Origin: Bimuria novae-zelandiae CBS 107.79
Lineage: Eukaryota > Ascomycota > Dothideomycetes > Pleosporales > Didymosphaeriaceae
DNA length: 37,673 nt
Assembly (NCBI GenBank): GCA_010015655.1
Contig: ML976666.1
Coordinates: 1-37,673 of the forward strand
Reading direction: 5' to 3'
Shown here in pieces: positions 31,644 through 37,673 of this stretch (its first letter is position 1; every line of letters starts with the position of its first letter). Below the pieces are notes generated by a model. The model had not been told where the DNA came from. It ran no database searches and saw only the letters and a list, made by a program, of their open reading frames with translations. The position numbers and the translations under genes are program-made.

Positions 31644-31797
31644 AATGTAACGATTCCTGATTTGATTGATTAATGTCTCCGCTAAGGGTGTGTTACATAC
31701 CAAATAAAGCTCGCGACTGCAGAGGGGAAAAAGACAAGCAAGTAGCTCAGAAAATATATTGCACAACGCTACCTATATGTCTCCCTTTGTCACGGTT

Positions 31798-32002
31798 TAT
31801 GGCTCTTACCCTCTAAGATAGATACTCCTACCCTCGCATGATTGCTACTCACTCTGTTGAGAGTACTACGCCTATCTGGGACTAGCGTTGTTTGTGCCCG
31901 CGCACCTATATCTTCAGTAGCTCCTAGATAGTACAACCTCAGTTCAATCCTATAATCTTTTCTACTGCGTACTGTCCGCTCAGCGCTCTGCTCACCGCGA
32001 CA
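31798..32002 (+). repeat. Solo Copia LTR with 5-bp target duplication
   Basis: 205 bp from TGTCACGG to CCGCGACA, flanked on both sides by CCCTT. It is the same family as the LTRs of the 15.9-21.4 kb element and closest to its 5' LTR. Solo LTRs arise by recombination between the two LTRs of a full element. Confidence 0.92.
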
Positions 32003-32395
32003 CCCTTAAACGTGGATAATAGATCCAGTTACTTGTCTATTTAGTACCGCTTAACCGCCGTGCCCCCTCGATATATATCTCCGCATACCGACCTAGGGAT
32101 CCTGTACCTAACGTTAGCGGGGTCCTGTTGAGGCCCTAATGCTAATTATTAACGCCTAAGAATAGGGAAGAGACCAAAATAGGCCTATGCCGCTAAAGCG
32201 CTATTATTAATAATTAGAGGAAGGCTAGACAGGGGTTCCGCGCTTTAACAGGACTAGGCGCCACGCACAGACTATAGTCAACTTTATCCTATTTCCTTAT
32301 TAATCTTTCTACTATAACCGAATCCTAATACGCCTTTCATAATTCCAAGAGACGCTATCTATGTCGGGGGAGAAAGGTATTTGTCTTAGCTATCG

Positions 32396-33790
32396 ATGGC
32401 TTCCTATAGTGTGTCCCTAGCCCGTTCGAGCCTATCGTCCTCCCTCCAGCGTACATCCGAATTAGTCGCAAATCCTCAAGCTTCTTCCTCTTCTAGACCT
32501 TGCAAGAGACTATGCGACTAGCTGCGCACACTAGATTGCTGCTAGTAGAGGGAGAACTTATAAAAGCTCTAGGACTCGTATTTCGCGCGCGAAGATTCCC
32601 CTCAAAATCCGCCAACTAGTTCAGACAACACCTCGCGTGGCCCGACTCCCCGCTGGAGAGGCGCCTTCATCCGACAGCGTCGAACTAGATATAGCAGCGG
32701 ACTATTAAGTCCTGCGTCAGATCACGATGGAGAGTTGCAGCGTCCCACCGTTGCCGCCGATTCTCCAAGTCGCAAATCAAGGCGGACAGGTAACGGCACG
32801 AATAGGGCGAGGACTGGGAGGTAAGCCTAATGTAGCTCGCGAAGGCAGGGCCAGGAACTATAGCTAAGCATTCTCTTAGGCTTGTAATTGGTCATTCCCC
32901 GCTACATGGCCTTTTAGAGGGCACAGAATTAGATAATATTGCCGAGCCGTCGCCTATCTATTCAGGCGCTATTAGTACGAGGCTTTACGATTTCGGCATG
33001 ATCCTGTTCCATCTACACTCCCGCATCAGACATGGCCAGTTCACGACCAGGTTTACTGAGCGCATCAAACATGTGCCGCTTCCGCCTCTACTAGTTGGCT
33101 GCTGAAGCGCTTCACTAACTTAGGCTTGCCATCGTCATACGAGGCAGACTCGAAACCCTGTGTCTCTCCCCTACTTTATGGCTGCCTGCTCCCTCTGCCG
33201 CGGCGGGCCGTAACAGGGTTTCTAATGGTTAAGAACGGCACAGTCCCTAGCTTGACGTCTTATAGAATCCCAGCAGCACTAAATCTTCCTCCTAATCACC
33301 GCATCTAGGAGCTGACGCGTACGCTTGGATAGAAGCAGGTTTTTAGGTTAGTGTCGAATGTGCCTCTCCTTTAAGAAGGTGTTAGATACAAACCGTTCAC
33401 ATTAGAGAAGCTTTGCGATGACAATTTCCCCCGTCCCTCCTAGCAAGGAGGGTGCTTTTCTCGCAGGAGAGCCTTCGTTCAAGCACGTAGGATAGCGCTA
33501 CTCCCTCCCATTCCTGGCAGGACACTCGAGCATGGAGCTTCACGGATCCCATCGCCGTACCGTGGTCGCATGAAACAGACTCGAGCCCCTCGCAGTATCG
33601 GAGTTCCCGATGGCTGTGCATAGCAAAGCCCCTGGTTGGACATAGTGTGACTTTGCCACTATAACATGCACGCCGCCAGCAGAAGCCTAATTAGAACCTT
33701 GTCTAGATCGCATGGAAGAGTGGTTGCCGATAGTTGCGAGTGCCGCATTCTCCATGCGTGGCAAGGGAGGTTAATTAGTGGAAATGTCAT
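32396..33790 (+). pseudogene. Decayed coding region of unknown origin
   Basis: An ATG at 32396 opens MASYSVSLARSSLSSSLQRT and a Ser/Arg-rich frame with several TAG/TAA stops up to a GTAAGC donor at 32821. An intron to 32879 leads to a second exon-like piece (IAEPSPIYSGAISTRLYDFG), which loses frame near 33060-33100. From there a third piece in another frame runs to about 33790 with stops at Gln-like positions (YKPFTLEKLCDDNFPRPS near 33385-33440; EPCLDRMEEWLPIVASAAF near 33693-33750). Composition and stop pattern argue for a real but dead gene or element. No domain is recognised. Confidence 0.35.
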
Positions 33791-34127
33791 GAGAGAAGTA
33801 GGTGCAGGCGCGGCACGGCGCCTTCTGAAGGTATATCTTGTTGCCCCCGAGCTGGCGACGTCCCCGCTCTTAAGCTCACTCCCCTCGCATTATAGACTCT
33901 TTCGCATTTTGGACTATAGACTAATTCGTGGACTTCTTCGATTCTGTCCCGGATCCTTACTCTAAACCTTTTCTTTTCGGGCATCCCTGGAGCGATGAGG
34001 TGGCGAAAGCAGAATTAGTAAGATCCTTCGTGGTTAATTAGGATAGCTCTGGTCTTACTTAAACACTCAGGAACCGCATCATTCCCCTTCTCCCTGGCTT
34101 GACATTGATACGAGCCTGTACTTTCTA

Positions 34128-35706
34128 ATGGAGGGGATGGCTGCGTCGCAGGCAGATGGCGCTAATGGAGCCGGCGAAGTTCTCACCCAAGACAAACTCC
34201 CCACAGAGAGCGCTGTACACATGCCCAACAAGGCCCCTAAGGAAATAACCATAGCGGAGCGCGACTGCACTTCTGGATACAACAGCGATAAAGGTAGCAT
34301 CTTAGACGTGCCCAGCGAAGCCTCAGCGGACACTTGTATAGAAAGCGAAGCCATCGTAACTCCGACGAGAACACCAACAGGGGACGGGAAGGCTACTAGA
34401 CAGGGCAGCGATTACAAGTTCAATTCTGCGATAAACCGCGACACCCCCTTAAGCACACTAGGCAAAGAGGATAGCCTCACGAGAGGGAACACTAAACAGC
34501 GCAGCGACTCTAAGGCGCGCGGCGAGTCCATCACGGGACCAAGTAGTAATAGGAGGGCTAAGGCTCCATTAGCAACCCTGACTAAGGACAAGAAGGCCAC
34601 CACTTAAGGCCTCGCCCTCGCTACCAACTGCGAAGCCCCCTTAGACCCGCAGCACAAGGTAATGTGCGCCTAACAACCAGCCACGAGCGAATCCCCGCCA
34701 GACCCGCTGGCTAAGAAAGAGAAGGCTACAGTAGCGCAGGAAGCCGTCAAGCCACGGTTAGACAACGGACCTAGAATACGCGCCGGCAAGGTGGAGGAAG
34801 GCACTAATCCAGGATCACCCCCTATTATGCTCCCTAACGTGGACAAGATGTCCCAAATAGAGGTGGTGCAAGCAGAGTATGCACGTTGCGCGGCTGCCAT
34901 TATCTACATATTCATCACACAACACACTAAAAACGGTGAATCGACCCAGGACCGCGACCCCGCAACTGAAAAGCCCTCAGCAGTAGTCCTGTGCAATAGC
35001 AATAGCCTGGAGGATGCGCGAGATGCTAAAAGGGGTGAGATAAAAGACACTACTAATAAGACTATTACAGTCTAGCGTACGAAACAGACTTGTAGGCCTT
35101 CTAATTAAGGCAAACCAGAACGAGGTTTATAAGGTACCGCCCTTGACTAACCCTAAGGCCGCAGCTGACGAGTAACACTAGATAATCTAATTATAGTTAA
35201 CGACGAAGCAACTCCGTTATTAAGCAAGGATACCTAGAAATAGCCACGCCGCCAATCGTACTGCCCCACATCAGGCACTGATTTAATTAACACTAAAGAT
35301 AAGTGGACTGCATCTTTAAGCCAATCCTTAGCTATACTTATCTCCGGCACTACACGTAAGAGGAAGCTTAAAGACATAGTCGCATAGGGGGAACTAGGCT
35401 TTAAAGATAAGGCAGCCTCTAAGCTAGATTTAACGTGGCAGGAGGCCTAGATGTAGTGGCTTGAAATATAATTACACACAAAGTAGCTCGCAAGCGCTGA
35501 TGCCAAACTAGTCGCAGGTGTTATTACTTTTAAAGAGACAATAACACACACGGGGCAAGCCAGCGTTAAGTTAGGGAAGATAGATCCTACAACTACGTCC
35601 TGGCTTAGCAGTGCCTAGAAAGAACTAGAAGAGAAGTTAAAAGGTAAGGGCGTGGTGAGAAAAAAGAATAATTAGCTACGACTACGGAGGTTTAGTCAAG
35701 TTCTAT
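34128..35706 (+). pseudogene. Decayed long ORF of unknown, possibly gag-like, protein
   Basis: The ATG at 34128 (MEGMAASQADGANGAGEV) opens a frame with two stops (near 34605 and 34672) to a TAG at 35073. After a frame disturbance around 35070-35175 the same frame continues to about 35706. The N-terminal part is Ser/Thr/Lys/Glu-rich and disordered. A short helix with EVVQAEYARCAAAIIYIFIT occurs near 34861. The C-terminal part is charged and ends KELEEKLKGKGVVRKKNN. The ATG overlaps a preceding stop as TAATG; the frame closed by that stop (33928-34127) also looks coding (FDSVPDPYSKPFLFGHPW). Hydrophilic composition and stops at Gln/Trp positions would suit a RIP-hit transposon gag, but no zinc knuckle is seen. 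Confidence 0.4.
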
Positions 35707-36322
35707 AATAGCTCAAAGATTATGCAAGGGTTTTAGTAATTATTTAAGAAACCCCGCACGCTGCCGAGCGTAAGCACGAGAGCGAGAACGAAGACTATAA
35801 TAATAGCAAGGCTTAATATTAGGTAAAGGTTCGGCGTTAGTGAAAAATTTCTTAGTGCAAAATATTTTCTTTAGTCTAGGTAATATAGTCCGTAGCGGCG
35901 TGTACCGGTCTTTAATTCCCTGCCTAGGCATCCTTGGTGGTGTCTAAGCAAGAAGGGGTCTTGTCTAGAGTAGCAGGCTATTGTCTATTTCTACCTAGTT
36001 CTAAACGTGTCCCCTTTAATAAAAATAGAGTTTGGCAGCCTTGGCATTTAGGTACCCAAAACTAGTACCACAACATTATAACCAAGACCAGGAGTCTTAT
36101 CGACCCAAAACACTATTACAATACCTAGTTAGTTAATTTAAGCTAATAACTATAAAATATATCTTGCTTTAATGTTTTAGCAAGATGCTTCTATTAATTA
36201 AGTATAGTTAGGTAGGTTACGCGTGCTATTAAAGGTTTTACAAGATAATTAGGCACGTTATACATTAAATTTATCCTTACGCTAGCGCTTACAAGGGTTT
36301 AGTCTTTTATACAGCTAGGATA
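35707..36322. other. AT-rich region without supported gene
   Basis: A 63-codon minus frame (35740-35931) is rich in Lys/Arg and starts in a reasonable context (CCACCAAGGATGCC), but has no recognisable domain. The remainder is strongly AT-biased. Confidence 0.35.
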
Positions 36323-36754
36323 GCTCTAGGACACAGGCAATCCTGGGACACAGCAGTCCTGGGACACAAGCAGTCCTAGGACACAAGCAGTCCTAGGATA
36401 TAAGCAGCCCTAGGACAAAAACAGTCCTGGGACACAAACAGTCCTGGGACACAAACAGTCCTGGGACACAAACAGTCCTGGGACACAAACAGTCCTGGGA
36501 CATTAGTCCTGGGACAAAAACAGTCCTGGGACATAAACAGCCCTAGGACATTAGCCCTAGGACACAAACAGTCCTGGGACATCAGCCCTAGGACAAGAAC
36601 AGTCCTGGGACATAAACAGCCCTAGGACATCAGCCCTAGGACACAAACAGTCCCGGGACATCAGCCCTAAGACAAGAACAGTCCTAAGACATAAACAGTT
36701 CTGGGACATTTGTCCTGGGACATTCGTCCTGGGATATATACAGCCCTGGGACAT
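36323..36754. repeat. Minisatellite of 27 units, 17-bp and 14-bp types
   Basis: I count 27 head-to-tail units with core CCTGGGACA or CCTAGGACA. The long unit is AGTCCTGGGACACAAAC (17 bp), with four identical copies at 36423-36490. The short unit AGYCCTRGGACATY (14 bp) alternates with long ones from about 36491 onward. On the minus strand all frames are open, so three 17-bp units spell a 17-residue Cys/Pro-rich repeat; I do not take this as coding. Confidence 0.93.
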
Positions 36755-37188
36755 CGAATTTTTGCGTCCCGCGAGGGTAAAAGAAAGGCCCCGCAGCCAT
36801 TTATACAGGGCAGAAAGTGTCAGAAATGTAGTGTTAACACTCTAGATATTAGGGAGACCTCAGAGAGTGCATCTACTGCCCTAACTAAATTTATACGCCG
36901 CAGACACAACATTAAGCTTCTAGATAGATTTAAATAGTGGGAGAGACAAATCTAAGACGCCTCTCCGAAATAAGAAATCTAACTAAGATGTTTTTACGGG
37001 TAGAAAAATCCCAGCGCAGGTTTGGATATAAATTTAGGCAAAAAAAGTCACTTACTAGAGGGTTAATAGAACCGTCTTACGATTTTTATTATATTTAGAT
37101 TAGAGTTATATGTGTATAAAGCTAGCTTCTAGCAAGTGCTCCTCCACTTCGCGCTTAAACCTAGCTATCTATAGCAATTAATAGTAAG
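36755..37188. other. AT-rich flank with a coding-like fragment
   Basis: 36770-36945 on the plus strand reads as protein with a CxxC (GRKCQKCSVNTLDI) and a basic helix (TKFIRRRHNIKLLDRFK) before a TAG. It is probably the end of an unidentified decayed element. The rest is AT-rich, without features. Confidence 0.35.
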
Positions 37189-37673
37189 TGTTAAGGCTGT
37201 GTGCGTACCACAGCAGGAGGCGAACTGGGTTGATTACTATCTGATGGAAGTTGGAGTGGCTATATACATGAAGTGGAGTATCTAGAAGATTCTAGATCAG
37301 CAGGGTCACATGACTGTGTGACGACATAGTCGAGTTGTGATGTTGGCTAACACACCCCCCCAGCTTGAGTGAATTGCAGAAACGAAAGCTAAAAAAGGAG
37401 TGACTCTAAGCTCTTGGTGATCTCTGCGTGTGTTCCTCTAGTACCACCCCCCGAGCTCGTCTGATACAATATCTTCCGAGTTTGTTTGAGGCTCTAGTAA
37501 TGCTGAAATATCGCTGAGTCCTAGCTGGCGTATAAAGCTGGCGTGCTTTTGGCGTGGAAAAATCTTTGTGAAACCATTTGCGGGCATTTCTGCAGTAGGC
37601 TTCCATTCAATCTGCAATCTGCCTTCTGATACTTCCTGACGTATCCAGTGGTGGTGCACGTCTACGTGCTTGA
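37189..37673 (-). mobile_element. 3' end of a second Copia family, running off the window
   Basis: On the minus strand the RNase H end of pol (KHVDVHHHWIRQEVSEGRL, EMPANGFTKIF; 37438-37673) is open to the window edge. It is followed by a polypurine tract (GCTGGGGGGGTGTG) and a 164-bp LTR at 37189-37352. The LTR starts TGTTAGCC and ends CCTTAACA, a complete inverted end pair. Its sequence is unrelated to the 205-bp LTR family in this window. The visible pol segment has no stop, so this copy is less decayed than the main Copia element. Confidence 0.85.

Noticed and set aside
33666..33965. 99-codon plus-strand frame starting MHAASRSLIRTLSR
   Set aside because: Overlaps the better-supported decayed frame ending near 33790; Leu/Arg-rich composition looks accidental.
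36323..36754. CRISPR-like or coding repeat array
   Set aside because: No unique spacers between units, irregular 14/17-bp periods and a eukaryotic setting; it is a minisatellite.

Overview
The window reads as nuclear DNA of a filamentous ascomycete (Pezizomycotina-type). The genes carry short introns of about 43-75 nt with GTAAGT/GTGAGT-like donors, CTAA(C/T) branch points and YAG acceptors. The repeats are Copia LTR elements, a Tad1-like LINE and a piggyBac element. The repeats, and several genes, are broken mostly by TAA/TAG codons where glutamine or tryptophan is expected, which is the pattern of C-to-T decay at CpA (repeat-induced point mutation, RIP). I cannot name the species.

Left part (1-14.9 kb), gene-bearing and only partly decayed: a broken aminoglycoside-phosphotransferase-like gene (464-1574), a 193-aa ascomycete orphan protein (2416-2997, minus), an uncertain gene remnant (3793-4307), a 357-aa unknown protein (4323-5396, minus), a small Q/N/S-rich protein (7818-8054) and an unknown protein (8293-8880). 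These are followed by a large unknown minus-strand gene broken by a poly-G frameshift and one stop (8810-10766). A 36-bp palindrome separates it from a divergent multi-exon membrane-protein gene with two stops (11390-12770). Two small, apparently intact two-exon genes converge at 13632-14105 and 14303-14799.

Middle part (15.6-28.9 kb), repeats: an inverted Copia 3' end abuts a 5.5-kb Copia element whose two LTRs look like different subfamilies. It is followed directly by a 5'-truncated Tad1-like LINE. Then come small fold-back repeats and an approximately 879-codon decayed JmjC-domain gene (23610-26246, minus). A piggyBac element (26304-28591) with matched terminal inverted repeats sits 58 bp upstream of the JmjC start; its transposase is nearly intact, with one intron and one nonsense codon.

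Right part (28.9-37.7 kb), AT-rich and heavily decayed: a possible MADS-box-like remnant facing a three-exon coiled-coil gene remnant, a membrane-protein fragment, a solo LTR with a perfect 5-bp target duplication, two long decayed reading frames of unknown origin, a 27-unit minisatellite, and the 3' end of a second Copia family running off the right edge. I see no tRNA, rRNA or CRISPR array.

I found no intact new multi-gene system. The most interesting material is a set of unusual gene relics that become visible only when introns and stop codons are traced in frame: the JmjC relic beside a young-looking piggyBac, the MADS-like/coiled-coil pair, and the palindrome-controlled divergent gene pair.
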